A stretch of DNA of 64,000 nucleotides from UBA11358 sp049517655 (GCA_049517655.1 JBEKRQ010000002.1:186001-250000); one strand, 5' to 3'. Positions 35,101 through 42,850 are shown, numbered from the stretch's first letter. Program-made: numbers and translations. Notes: generated from the sequence alone by a model not told the origin.

Positions 35101-35858
35101 AAAAAGCGCCGCAGATGCCCGAGTCCATCAGCAATTTGCCCGAATGGCCGCAACACGAATTGCTGGCGCATGAAAAGGAACTGCTCGGTTTCTACGTCAC
35201 CGGCCACCCACTCACGCCTTACGCGCCATTGCTGGAAAAATACGCGCTGACGAACACGGCGAAACTCGCGGAATTGCCGAATCGCAGCCTGACACGCATC
35301 GGCGGATTGATCGCGGTGGTTCAAAACGGTGTGGCGAAGAAAAGCGGCAAACCGTATTCGATTATCACACTCGAAGACCTCGAAGGCTCGGTCCAAGTGC
35401 TCTGCATGAATGAAAACTATGACAAATACCGTGAGTTGTTGAAGCCGAACAAGGCCATTTTTGTCATTGGCGAAGCGAATACCAGCGATGAACGCCCGAA
35501 AATTTTCCCGCAGGAAATTCTGCCACTGGAGGATGCGCCAAAAAGATTCACCAAACAGGTTCATTTGCGTCTGCACACGGCGCATTTGCAACCGGAACAA
35601 CTGGATTCCGTGCGCGAGCTTGTTGCGGCGCATCCCGGCAAATGTCCGCTGCTTCTCTGCTTCATGCGTCCGGGTGGTGAAGTGATTTTTATGGATACGA
35701 ACGAACGTTTTAGCGTCACGCCGTCGTTGAAATTGCAGCAGGAAGCCGACGCGCATTTTGGCGAGGAGACTTACTACGCGAAAGTGGATACGAGTTCGCC
35801 TGAACGCACACCGCGCCGTTGGGAACGTAAAAATGGATACAACGGCGGCGGGGAATGA
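32169..35858 (+). CDS. dnaE: DNA polymerase III subunit alpha
   Basis: A 1229-residue replicative polymerase of the DnaE1 type. The N-terminal PHP domain begins FVHLHLHTEYSLLDGA. The polymerase core has the palm aspartates in PPDIDIDFADDRRADV, plus ARGSAAGS and the fingers/thumb region up to HAVAYAIVAYQTAYLKA. The C-terminal part holds helix-hairpin-helix and OB domains (IGGLIAVVQNG, YSIITLEDLEGSVQV). Residues about 341-368 (VGQASSLSQ..GDRQDACPT) are an in-frame repeat insertion between the PHP domain and the palm. The start ATG fits the family exactly. No intein is seen. Confidence 0.97.
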   Translation: MSHADFVHLHLHTEYSLLDGACRVDKLVEKAHELKFPALAITDHGVLYGAIDFYKAAREKGIKPIIGCEAYVAPGSRLEKKAAGGGRDVYHHLLLLARDATGYKNLIKLTTEAHLTGYYYKPRIDKELLAAHKDGLIVLSGCLASEIPEWIQKDQPDKARAAIDWFKQTLGADNFYLELQNHGIAEQAKVNRHLIQWAKEFGLKLVATNDVHYIEKSHSHAHDCLICIGTQMQLADTKRMRYEPEQFYLRSAEEMKARFADTPDAIKNTLEVAEKCNVEIQFGKLHYPVFTPPEHFTREGYLRKLVAEGLFRRYTIHAKAEGKEFLIEGIDDPKRLPTFDVGQASSLSQTSNGTAPKKEGDRQDACPTLDDPTVAAAIKAVLDRLKLELAVIEKTGFISYFLVVGDFIRYGHEHGIACVARGSAAGSIVTYLLEISNVDPIRYGLLFERFLNPERISPPDIDIDFADDRRADVIEYVREKYGRDSVAQIITFGTMGAKSVVRDVGRVMGLSYGDCDRLARMIPFDLKMTLEKALKQSPEFKEAYEAEEATRELVDTALILEDITRNASVHAAGVVIGDQPLVNLLPLKQDESGTLVTQYAMNPVGDLGLLKMDFLGLKTLTVIRNACEMVKRTHGIEVPIDNLPLDDAKTYDLLNRAETLGVFQLESGGMRDLCRKFQISSIEHITALVALYRPGPMELIPEFIRRRHGEVKIEYEHPLLEPITRETYGILIYQEQVMQAAQVLAGYTLGGADLLRRAMGKKKREEMAKQRAIFVKGCKEKNHIPEKKANEIFDLLEKFAGYGFNKSHAVAYAIVAYQTAYLKANYPVEFLCAMMTNDMADTAKLAQFINEAREFDIEVLQPDVNESQVYFAPARDGKAIRFGLAAIKGVGEVAVETILKARNEGGKFKSLSDLCERVDSRTVNRKILDALIKSGACDGFGQTRATLCAQIERTLGRAASITSDRQRGQSSLFGVLEEKAPQMPESISNLPEWPQHELLAHEKELLGFYVTGHPLTPYAPLLEKYALTNTAKLAELPNRSLTRIGGLIAVVQNGVAKKSGKPYSIITLEDLEGSVQVLCMNENYDKYRELLKPNKAIFVIGEANTSDERPKIFPQEILPLEDAPKRFTKQVHLRLHTAHLQPEQLDSVRELVAAHPGKCPLLLCFMRPGGEVIFMDTNERFSVTPSLKLQQEADAHFGEETYYAKVDTSSPERTPRRWERKNGYNGGGE
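33189..33272. repeat. Paired 'ACAGGC' repeat inserted in dnaE
   Basis: Left arm GTGGGACAGGCTTCCAGCCT, right arm GACAGGCAGGATGCCTGTCC plus CACC, 40 bases apart. 84 bases, that is 28 codons, in frame. Confidence 0.88.
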
Positions 35859-35860
35859 TC

Positions 35861-35937
35861 TGGCGCGTCCGGCAGGACTTGAACCTGCAACCATCTGATC
35901 CGAAGTCAGAAGCTCTATCCAATTGAGCTACGGACGC
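35861..35937 (-). tRNA. tRNA-Arg (anticodon TCG)
   Basis: On the minus strand: acceptor GCGTCCG/CGGACGC, discriminator G and encoded CCA (35861-35863). D arm GCTC..GAGC; anticodon stem TCTGA/TCAGA with loop CTTCGGA, anticodon TCG. T arm GCAGG/CCTGC with loop TTCAAGT. 77 nt. It lies 2 bases after the dnaE stop on the opposite strand. Confidence 0.95.
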
Positions 35938-36102
35938 CTGCCGCCAGTGTGCCAATTCTTCGGCGGCAATAAAGAGGATTTAACCGGCGGAAGCACTTCA
36001 CGCACTTCCGGGCATTCATCGGGAGAAGTTCTGTGCGCAGGGTCTGCGGAACGCCGCATTGTGAACAACATTGTCGGCAGTTCGGCTCGTTTAAGCAGTC
36101 TG

Positions 36103-37584
36103 CTATTGCGGGGACCAGATGCGGAATTCGCCGCTGCAATGTAGCAGGGCCATCATATACAGCAAACCATTGTAGTAACGCCCGGCTCCATCCGGAATCG
36201 GCGTGTTCCACAGGGCCTCCACAAATTGTTTTGAACGCGGATTTGTTGCCGCGAGGCTGGCCACCGCGTTCATCGCCACCAACCCCTGCGCATGCAAGCT
36301 GTCAAGCTGGTGGCCATCGAGCGTGAATTGGCATCCATAGTGAGCCATCCCTTTGGATTCGAAAAAAGCCTGCAACCGGTCACTCAATTCCCTTTCCCGG
36401 ACATCCTTGCCCCACCATGACCAATCCACCGACCAATTCCCCGCAGTGCGAAACGCGTCGTATCTGAAATTGACTGCCCCTTTGTCCCAAACGTTAGTGG
36501 TCGGTATCGTCGGTGTTCCGTCAAAATTCGCATAGTCCGGAGCCAAACCTGTGACCGGATGAGTTGCGCGCGGAAAAAAGTCCCGGCTGGCTGCAGCAGC
36601 CTCCATCCAGAAATCCCGGTCCGCCACCGGCCCCCATCGCGCCCACAATTCATAAAACGCAGGCAGATGATACGAGGGATCGGTAAAAGGCGGACGTTCC
36701 AAGCTCGGCGAGAAGACGACCATTTTGTGTTTCGCATTAAAGAGCGGCCCGATGGTCACGGTTGAATTCGTATTCCTCCGTGCGTTGGAAATGGTGCCCG
36801 TGATCGGCGCGCGATGCCTTTTGTGTTCCGTATTAAAGAGCGGCCCGGCGGTCACGGTTGAATTCGTATTCCTCCGTGCGTCGAAAATGGTGCCCGTGAT
36901 CGGCGCGCGATGCCTCATGTTGGTCAGCAACCGGTCGGCTTCGGCCTTGTAATTGTAAATTCCACTGCCGCTGCCCCACCGGTTCGCAGCAAAGTAAAGT
37001 GCTGTGACATAATATTCCTCGCCATCCGGCGCCACATATTCGCTCATGCACACGCCGTTTGGCCGCGCCTCCCAGGAAAAAAATCCGAAGGACGGATGCG
37101 CCGGGTTATCGTGATACAGGTATGTTTTTGACCAGTTCCAGATCGCGTCGAACTCGGCCTTCTTGTTCAACTGCACCGCAATCATCATGCCGTAGGACAT
37201 GCCTTCTGTGCGCACGTCGTTATTGGCGATATCAGTGACATAGGCAAGCGGACCGTTTGCGTTCGCTCCTGCAGGGTAATAAACCGTCTGCGTGGCTGGA
37301 TTCCCGTGGAATAACTGCTCGAAGGCGCCATTGATTTTCGCGGTCACCTGCTGCGGCGAGTGGCCGGTCTCGACAAAAAGGTCCCGGTAATAGCCGGTGG
37401 CGAAAGCGCCTGAACCGTTGACATCGCTTCCGGCAAGGCTGTCCCTGCCGAATGCCGGGGTGTGCGGAAAAACTCTTGCCCCTTCCTGGTTCGGCGTGTC
37501 TTGTTGCTGTCCGGCTAAAGAAACGCAGCCAACAAGCACGAGAAAGAGCGGGACGACGGTTTTCACGGCGAGTGTTTGCTTCAT
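36103..37584 (-). CDS. Glycoside hydrolase family 8 lipoprotein
   Basis: A 493-residue secreted enzyme. The N-terminus has a lipoprotein signal with lipobox LVGC (Cys20). The GH8 signature is VRTEGMSYGMMIAV, with Glu127 as the likely general acid. FRYDAFRTAGNWSVDW carries the presumed general base Asp. GH8 enzymes act on xylan, xylo-oligosaccharides, chitosan or beta-glucan; the similarity in layout to reducing-end xylose-releasing exo-oligoxylanases is suggestive only. ATG 37582-37584 is selected because it begins the signal peptide. Residues about 224-287 are a perfect-frame tandem duplication of a 32-residue unit. Confidence 0.85.
   Translation of the reverse strand: MKQTLAVKTVVPLFLVLVGCVSLAGQQQDTPNQEGARVFPHTPAFGRDSLAGSDVNGSGAFATGYYRDLFVETGHSPQQVTAKINGAFEQLFHGNPATQTVYYPAGANANGPLAYVTDIANNDVRTEGMSYGMMIAVQLNKKAEFDAIWNWSKTYLYHDNPAHPSFGFFSWEARPNGVCMSEYVAPDGEEYYVTALYFAANRWGSGSGIYNYKAEADRLLTNMRHRAPITGTIFDARRNTNSTVTAGPLFNTEHKRHRAPITGTISNARRNTNSTVTIGPLFNAKHKMVVFSPSLERPPFTDPSYHLPAFYELWARWGPVADRDFWMEAAAASRDFFPRATHPVTGLAPDYANFDGTPTIPTTNVWDKGAVNFRYDAFRTAGNWSVDWSWWGKDVRERELSDRLQAFFESKGMAHYGCQFTLDGHQLDSLHAQGLVAMNAVASLAATNPRSKQFVEALWNTPIPDGAGRYYNGLLYMMALLHCSGEFRIWSPQ
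36723..36914. repeat. 96-base in-frame tandem duplication in the GH8 gene
   Basis: Two copies of 96 bases (36723-36818 and 36819-36914) that differ at few positions. They encode HRAPITGTIFDARRNTNSTV and HRAPITGTISNARRNTNSTV, each followed by a similar 12 residues. The length is a multiple of three and close to perfect, so the duplication is recent. Confidence 0.9.
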
Positions 37585-37633
37585 GATTCGACTCCGTTGT
37601 GTTTTCTGTATTACTCCGTTGCTCAATTTTTGG

Positions 37634-39160
37634 CTACATCCAAATCTGCCGATCCAATGAACGGTATTGAATCGCTTCCGAAATGTGGTCGCCCAGAATT
37701 TTTTCCGAACCGGCCAAATCCGCAATCGTCCGTGCCACTTTCAGAATCCGGTCGTAAGCGCGGGCGCTTAAATTCAACTCCGCCATCGCCATCTTCAGCA
37801 ATTCCTTTGTCGCGTCGTCCAACGCACAGAATGTCTTGAGTTCCCTGGGTCCCATGAGGGCGTTGCAGGTGATTTTCCGCTTGTGCGCGAAACGCGCCTG
37901 CTGGCGCTTGCGCGCGGCCACGACACGCTCGCGGATTTGCGCGGATGTTTCGCCGGTGCGGTCGCCGGCGATTTCGCGAAACTTCACCTGCGGCACTTCC
38001 ACGTGCAAATCTATGCGGTCAAGCAGCGGCCCGGAAATCCGGCCCAGATAATTTTGGATTTCGCGCGGAGAACTTTTTGATTCGCCCGGCATTTTGCCGT
38101 CCGGCGTCGGGTTCATCGCTGCCACCAGCATGAATTGCGATGGAAAGGTCATCGTGCCCGCAGCGCGCGAAATCGTCACGCGGCCTTCCTCCAGCGGCTG
38201 GCGCATCGTTTCCAACACGCTGCGTTTGAACTCCGGCAGTTCGTCCAGAAACAAAACACCGTTGTGCGCCAGCGAAATTTCGCCCGGCGTGGGATTGACG
38301 TTGCCGCCGAGCAATCCAGCGTCGCTCGCCGTGTGATGCGGCGTGCGAAACGGCCGGCGCGTCACCAGCGCCTGCCCCGGCGCAAGCAAGCCGACGATGC
38401 TGTGAATCTTCGTCGTTTCCAGCGCCTCGTCCAGGGTGAGCGGTGGCAGGATCGTCGGCAGCCGCTTGGCCAGCATGGATTTGCCGGTGCCGGGCGGGCC
38501 GATGAGCAGCGCGTTGTGTCCGCCGGCGGCAGCGATTTCGAGCGCGCGTTTCACGTTTTCCTGGCCCTTGACTTCGGCGAAATCCAGGTCGTCGTCGTGC
38601 GCTTGATCGAAAATTTTGGCGATGTCCACCTTCGCAGGCGCGATTTTAATTTCGCCTTCGAGAAAACCCGCCGCCTCACGAAGGTTTTGAATCGGAATGA
38701 CTTGCAACCCTTCGACGACCGCGGCTTCGGCGGCATTTTCGGCGGGAACGAGCACGCCGATTTTGCCTTCGGCCTTTGCGCGCAACGCGACTGGCAAAAC
38801 GCCCTTGCACGAACGCACTGCGCCGGTCAGCGCGAGTTCGCCCACGACGATGAAATTATCTAGCTGATCCGTTTCGATTTGTTCGCTGGCCGCCAGCATT
38901 CCGACAGCGATGGGCAGGTCGAAGCTCGGCCCTTCCTTTTTCACGTCGGCAGGCGCGAGATTGATGGTGGTGCGCCCCATCGGGAATTTGAAGCCGGAAT
39001 TGGTGAGCGCGGTCGAAACGCGGTCGCGCGATTCCTTCACTGCGGCGTCCGGCAGGCCGACGATGACGACAAGGGTGTCGCCGTAACCGGCGTTGACCTC
39101 GACTTCAACCGGATACGCTTCAATGCCATTGAGCGCGGCGGAACAAACCCTGGCTAACAT
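37634..39160 (-). CDS. comM: YifB/ComM family Mg-chelatase-like AAA+ ATPase
   Basis: A 508-residue protein. The N-terminal ChlI-like domain opens LARVCSAALNGIEAYPVEVE. The AAA+ core has Walker A IGPPGTGKSMLAKRLP, Walker B VLFLDELPEF, RQPLEEGRVTISRAAG and AAMNPTP. The C-terminal domain has the RAYDRILKVARTIADLAG motif. ComM promotes branch migration during natural transformation. ATG 39158-39160 is used; the frame continues upstream for 18 codons without family similarity. Confidence 0.92.
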   Translation of the reverse strand: MLARVCSAALNGIEAYPVEVEVNAGYGDTLVVIVGLPDAAVKESRDRVSTALTNSGFKFPMGRTTINLAPADVKKEGPSFDLPIAVGMLAASEQIETDQLDNFIVVGELALTGAVRSCKGVLPVALRAKAEGKIGVLVPAENAAEAAVVEGLQVIPIQNLREAAGFLEGEIKIAPAKVDIAKIFDQAHDDDLDFAEVKGQENVKRALEIAAAGGHNALLIGPPGTGKSMLAKRLPTILPPLTLDEALETTKIHSIVGLLAPGQALVTRRPFRTPHHTASDAGLLGGNVNPTPGEISLAHNGVLFLDELPEFKRSVLETMRQPLEEGRVTISRAAGTMTFPSQFMLVAAMNPTPDGKMPGESKSSPREIQNYLGRISGPLLDRIDLHVEVPQVKFREIAGDRTGETSAQIRERVVAARKRQQARFAHKRKITCNALMGPRELKTFCALDDATKELLKMAMAELNLSARAYDRILKVARTIADLAGSEKILGDHISEAIQYRSLDRQIWM

Positions 39161-39252
39161 GCAAAAGTTATGGTCGAACCGGGGCGGGACTTCAATCCAG
39201 TTTTTTGAACGCAAAAATCTTTTACGCTAATTCCGCGAATTGGCGCGAATTT

Positions 39253-39395
39253 GAATGGGGAGCGCGCCCGCCCCCGGGCGCTGTTTTCCGCGCCCCCGCG
39301 GAAAATTTGTCCGTTTTAATTCAATCAGCGGTTACTGTCCGAATTGCTGGACGCGAGGCGCGTCCAGCCACGCCAGAGGCGGGCGTGCTCCCAAT
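39253..39395. repeat. Composite palindromic repeat upstream of the cassette-like region
   Basis: Outer ends GGGGAGCGCGCCCGCC and GGCGGGCGTGCTCCC are inverse. Inside are TTTTCCGCGCCCCCGCGGAA and GGACGCGAGGCGCGTCC hairpins. It fills most of the 350-base gap between the ComM gene and the DUF3795 gene. Confidence 0.7.
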
Positions 39396-39427
39396 CTATT
39401 TTCTGCCTTTTTGCGGCTATTCTCCCC

Positions 39428-39500
39428 GAAATTGGACTTTGTTTTTTCGGCAAAAGTCATTAAATGACAAAGTGAGTTCGGCTGAATAATGCTGTTCGGC
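39428..39500 (+). other. attC-like right half-site A, upstream of the DUF3795 gene
   Basis: Ends with two copies of GTTCGGC (39476-39482 and 39494-39500) spaced by 11 bases. The CGGCTGAA stretch is close to the CGGCTTAA of classic integron attC right halves. A 73-base segment including the small palindrome TCATTAAATGA is repeated with few changes at 40106..40179, upstream of the next ORF. Confidence 0.45.
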
Positions 39501-39510
39501 AGAAGGAGAC

Positions 39511-39846
39511 ATGATGATTGGCTACTGTGGACTGGACTGTGAGCAATGCGAGGCCTTCATTGCCACACAGAACAACGACGACGCCCTCCGCATCAAAGTC
39601 GCTGGGGAATGGGCAAGATTATACAATGCCCCCATCAAACCCGAACACATCAACTGCACAGGATGTCAATCGGCGGGCGTGAAGACATACTACTGCGATC
39701 AGCTGTGCGAGATCAGGAAATGCGCGACAAAGAAATCCGTTGGCACATGCGCGGACTGTTCTGATTACCCCTGTTCGGTGCTGAACGAAATGTTCCGGGC
39801 GGCTCCACAAGCAAAAACAAGGCTTGATGCGCTGAGGAAGAAATAG
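39511..39846 (+). CDS. DUF3795 protein in a cassette-like unit
   Basis: A 111-residue Cys-rich protein: IGYCGLDCEQCEAFIAT at the start, then CTGCQSAG, CDQLCEIRKCA and CADCSDYPC. This is the DUF3795 pattern, probably metal-binding; the function is unknown. AGAAGGAG lies just before the ATG and is one of the better Shine-Dalgarno sites of the window. The gene begins 10 bases after a GTTCGGC core and ends 3 bases before the inverse GCCGAAC, the compact layout of an integron cassette. Confidence 0.85.
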   Translation: MMIGYCGLDCEQCEAFIATQNNDDALRIKVAGEWARLYNAPIKPEHINCTGCQSAGVKTYYCDQLCEIRKCATKKSVGTCADCSDYPCSVLNEMFRAAPQAKTRLDALRKK

Positions 39847-39849
39847 AAT

Positions 39850-40179
39850 GCCGAACAAGGCGTTCTGCCGAACTCCGACATGCGCCGCGAGCGGGCATAC
39901 CGCTGACATATTTTCTTACGTTGGTAGGGACGCGCGGCCCGCGCGTCCGGCGGAAGTTCCGCCTCCCAACCCGGTCGCCTCGGCGAGGTGACTCTACCTT
40001 TGTTTTTGTAGCGGCGCTCTATGAGCGCCGGTGAAATCGGTAGGGCGGCGCTACTGCGCCGCCGGGGATGATGGCCGCGCAGCAGCGCGGTCCTACCATC
40101 GCAGTGAAATTGGACTTTGTCTTTCTCCATAAAAGTCATTAAATGACAATGTGAGTTTGCCTGAATAATACTGTTCTGC
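39850..40179 (+). other. Split attC-like site with an embedded repeat array, between DUF3795 and the 390-residue ORF
   Basis: The left half has GCCGAAC twice (39850-39856 and 39867-39873); the segment AACAAGGCGTTCTGCCGA resembles AACAATTCGTTCAAGCCGA of classic attC sites. The right half (40106-40179) is the second copy of the 73-base segment, ending GTTTGCC...GTTCTGC. Between them 39923..40099 holds a set of palindromic repeats (GGACGCGCGGCCCGCGCGTCC, GGCGCTCTATGAGCGCC, GGCGGCGCTACTGCGCCGCC, GCCGCGCAGCAGCGCGGTCC in shortened form), apparently inserted. No gene is in this 335-base gap. Confidence 0.4.
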
Positions 40180-40181
40180 AA

Positions 40182-41354
40182 ATGAACCATAGACGCATGA
40201 CATACATCGCCGGTGCAGCGATTATTCTCTGGCCAGTATCGGTACTCGCAGACGCTGGTACCCCCTTGGTATGGGGCAGCACATTTCATTTGTTTCTTGG
40301 AAATGCAATCATCGGACTGTTCGAAGGATGGCTGCTAGCGCGTTTCTTCGGGTTGAGTAAACGGCGATGTATCGGCTTTCTTATCCCGGCCAATTACCTC
40401 TCGGCGTGGATTGGATTCATGCTGATGTCCTTTCTCTTTGACAGATTTGCGACGGACATTTACTCCGGTCTGCGCGTCACGTGGCTGCTGATTGCTGCAA
40501 CGTATTTACTGACATTGATCGTTGAATGGCCGTTTGTTGCGTTGTGCTTCCGAGGAACACAACACTGGTTCATGGGCAGTATCAAAGGGTCGGTTCTGAT
40601 TCAGTCAGCCTCTTATGTATTGCTCTTCGGCGGATATTGGTTGCTGAGTGGCACGTCGCTCTACACCAACATGAATGTTGTTTTACCTGGCCAAATTTCT
40701 GCGCCACGCGGGGTGGTAATGTTCTTCATTTCATGCTCGGATGGCGATGTTTACCGCTCGGAGCTGGGAAGTTTTACTGACGCCAAGGTTGCGGAGCTGG
40801 ATTCGACGAATCACTGGGAGGATCACCTTGAACTCAAGGAATCCCAGGTTGACAGCAACTATTGGGATTTGGCAGCAGTCCTTGAGAGGCGGCAGACCGT
40901 GGTGCTGCTTCCGCATATCTCATCGATACGCCAGATCGCACCCGATCAAGCATATCGCACGAGCCAATACGGTGGTTGGGGTATAGCCCCGTTTCAGGTG
41001 GGTGTCGCTACGAACAGTAATTGGAGATTCGGATGGGCGAACTGGCCTGACGTTGGAATGTGGGGACGTAATGGACCGCGCACAGTTCGGATAGCGTATG
41101 GTATCCCCTTCGGCGGCTGGTCACCATGCCGGGTGATTCATCTGCCTGACGACAAGGTGCTGTTACAACTTGGCGACCACCAGATCTGTCTCGTCGATAT
41201 TTCAGACAGGAAGATTGCACTGATCAGAAATGGGTATGGGGTGCTCGCCTTCCAAAAGGATCAAATCAGCGAAACAAGCAGTCCGGCGAACGGAAGCCAG
41301 CCGATTCGCTCAGAGACAAATCGAACGTCATCGGCGGCTGGCTCCCGTCGCTGA
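40182..41354 (+). CDS. Hypothetical membrane protein in a cassette-like unit
   Basis: A 390-residue protein of unknown function. The N-terminal signal-like segment (YIAGAAIILWPVSVLADAG) is followed by about four hydrophobic helices up to residue 165. The C-terminal half is soluble and Trp-rich (NSNWRFGWANWPDVGMWG), with no known motif. The start lies 2 bases after a GTTCTGC core. The last 30 residues (after DQISETS) are encoded by an attC-like site, which is common for genes whose stop lies in the recombination site. Base composition is more AT-rich than in the flanking chromosomal genes. Confidence 0.6.
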   Translation: MNHRRMTYIAGAAIILWPVSVLADAGTPLVWGSTFHLFLGNAIIGLFEGWLLARFFGLSKRRCIGFLIPANYLSAWIGFMLMSFLFDRFATDIYSGLRVTWLLIAATYLLTLIVEWPFVALCFRGTQHWFMGSIKGSVLIQSASYVLLFGGYWLLSGTSLYTNMNVVLPGQISAPRGVVMFFISCSDGDVYRSELGSFTDAKVAELDSTNHWEDHLELKESQVDSNYWDLAAVLERRQTVVLLPHISSIRQIAPDQAYRTSQYGGWGIAPFQVGVATNSNWRFGWANWPDVGMWGRNGPRTVRIAYGIPFGGWSPCRVIHLPDDKVLLQLGDHQICLVDISDRKIALIRNGYGVLAFQKDQISETSSPANGSQPIRSETNRTSSAAGSRR

Positions 41355-41368
41355 CCTTAGTGTTGGAT
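41269..41368 (+). other. attC-like site between the 390-residue ORF and the zinc-ribbon ORF
   Basis: The left part AACAAGCAGTCCGGCGAAC is similar to the left half at 39854 (AACAAGGCGTTCTGCCGAAC). A strong hairpin follows: AGCCAGCCGAT (41295-41305) with ATCGGCGGCTGGCT (41330-41343). The right end is GTTGGAT (41362-41368), which fits the attC core GTTRRRY exactly, six bases before the next start codon. Confidence 0.45.
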
Positions 41369-41374
41369 AAGAAT

Positions 41375-41698
41375 ATGAAATGCCCTAAATGTTCTGCCGA
41401 TTTTCCTCTGACGTGGCGACTTTACCTCAAAGCACCGTTCGGCAAATTTCCGTACCCTTGCTGCAAGACAGCATTGGCAGGAAAACATCGTTGGTGGTAT
41501 TGGCCCTTAATGGCGCTTGGGTGTTGCGCCTTTGGAGTTCCTTTTGCGTATATCGCCGGTACTCGCTTTGGATGGCAGGTTGGGCTCGTGGCTTGGGTTA
41601 TCGGTTGCTTGTTGTCTGGTATGCCTTTCGACAAGTATCTCGAGAACAGGTTTGCAATTCTTACTGTCCGACAAGATCGATCCAGCAAATCCCAATAA
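41375..41698 (+). CDS. Small zinc-ribbon membrane protein in a cassette-like unit
   Basis: A 107-residue protein. MKCPKCSADF and, about 20 residues on, YPCCKTAL form a possible zinc ribbon, followed by two hydrophobic helices (WPLMALGCCAFGVPFAYIAG and VGLVAWVIGCLLSGMPF). Start ATG 41375 is preferred over the TTG 15 bases upstream, since it gives the CxxC at the N-terminus. No family recognised. It ends 17 bases before the convergent etfA stop. Confidence 0.6.
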   Translation: MKCPKCSADFPLTWRLYLKAPFGKFPYPCCKTALAGKHRWWYWPLMALGCCAFGVPFAYIAGTRFGWQVGLVAWVIGCLLSGMPFDKYLENRFAILTVRQDRSSKSQ

Positions 41699-41715
41699 AA
41701 GGCACCGGGGGTAAG

Positions 41716-42753
41716 TTATTTCTTCGCCGCTAGCAACTCGTTCACTTTTCCCATCACAGCAAATGCGTCGGCCACATAGAGCACGTCGGCTTTGCCGCGC
41801 GCCCAGCCGCAGTTCGGGTCGAGGTTGATGGCGCGGCGCTCACCAATGAATCGCCAGCCCACCGTGTGCGGTTCTTCACCATGACAACAGGTGGACAGCC
41901 CCTTCGGATGACGCGGCGTCGCGCCGGTCTGGCCGACTTGATTAAGATGCGACATGAATGAAAGCACCGCCTGGCCTTCGCCGCTTTGGTCCACCAGCGA
42001 TTTGCTGCTGCCAAGCGATGCGCGGGCGGCCTGGAGAAAACCGCGAATGAGTTTCTCCGCCTCCGGCACATGCGTCTGGCCGTCGGCTTGTTTCTTCGTC
42101 CAACCCGCGCCGGTAACGAACAGCAATTGTGCATCGGGCCGGATGGTCTGCGCATCCGCCGCCAGCGCGCGGATTCCGACCACCGTGGTGCGTTTGCAAG
42201 TGTCGGGCAGGTTGACGGCAACTACTTCAACTTTGGCCGTGCCCGCGCCGCACTGGCATGGTGCTTGGCTGCCGGGATCAACGAGTATGAACCACGGGCG
42301 TTGCGCGCGGGTGAGCGTGGCTTCCATGCGCTGGCGGTAATACCAGCGGTTCACGGTGATTTTGCCGCCGTCCGCCGACACGCCGGTGACGTGTGTCTCG
42401 GCGCGTCCGCCGATGCGTTGCGCCACCCCGGGCAGCGAGCGGGTCCATTGCGAAGTCGCCGGAGCCACAACCAATGTGGCTTGGGCCGCTTTGCAAATCG
42501 CTTCAGCAGCCGCCGCGTCGGTGGCGTATCGCGACTGGCCAAAATCCTTGCCGGTAACGCCGAAATATTTTACAGCCGGGCATGCGGCGATTGAATTCGC
42601 CGCCGCTTGAACGTCTTCGCCGACAAGGCCCACGACGAGTTTTGAACCCGCGAGCGCTTTGTTAAGAGTTGCCGCCACGCGCAACGCTTCGCGGGCGGAC
42701 TTGGCTAGTGAGCCGTCGGTCTCCGTATGAGCAAGAAGAAGAATGGTTTCCAT
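41716..42753 (-). CDS. etfA: Electron transfer flavoprotein, alpha subunit (divergent)
   Basis: A 345-residue EtfA. The N-terminal adenine-nucleotide-alpha-hydrolase-like domain (ILLLAHTETDGSL) is followed by the FAD-binding C-terminal domain with NQVGQTGATPRHP and AINLDPNCGWARGKADVLYV. The usual SGAIQH segment is not recognisable and the region between (LSTCCHGEEPHTVGW) is unusual, so FAD contacts are probably altered. EtfA and EtfB take electrons from acyl-CoA dehydrogenases. etfB lies upstream, separated by a 97-base gap that contains a repeat. Confidence 0.82.
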   Translation of the reverse strand: METILLLAHTETDGSLAKSAREALRVAATLNKALAGSKLVVGLVGEDVQAAANSIAACPAVKYFGVTGKDFGQSRYATDAAAAEAICKAAQATLVVAPATSQWTRSLPGVAQRIGGRAETHVTGVSADGGKITVNRWYYRQRMEATLTRAQRPWFILVDPGSQAPCQCGAGTAKVEVVAVNLPDTCKRTTVVGIRALAADAQTIRPDAQLLFVTGAGWTKKQADGQTHVPEAEKLIRGFLQAARASLGSSKSLVDQSGEGQAVLSFMSHLNQVGQTGATPRHPKGLSTCCHGEEPHTVGWRFIGERRAINLDPNCGWARGKADVLYVADAFAVMGKVNELLAAKK

Positions 42754-42765
42754 AAATTTATTTAT

Positions 42766-42846
42766 TGGGAGGGACGCCGTGTCGGCGTCCCTTATATTTG
42801 GGACGGCAACCCGGGCTACGCCGAGGCGAGCATGCCGTCCCTCCCG
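42766..42846. repeat. 'GGGAGGGACG' paired repeat between etfB and etfA
   Basis: Left arm TGGGAGGGACGCCGTGTCGG, right arm GCATGCCGTCCCTCCC. It is the same family as 24503 and 24857, and here it separates two cotranscribed genes. Confidence 0.8.
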
Positions 42847-42850
42847 GTTT

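Noticed and set aside
34587..35894. 435-codon open frame on the minus strand over dnaE
   Set aside because: The shadow frame of the dnaE 3' half and tRNA-Arg; it has no recognisable domain.
39923..40099. CRISPR array
   Set aside because: The repeats are different palindromes with irregular spacing, no constant repeat/spacer pattern and no cas genes.
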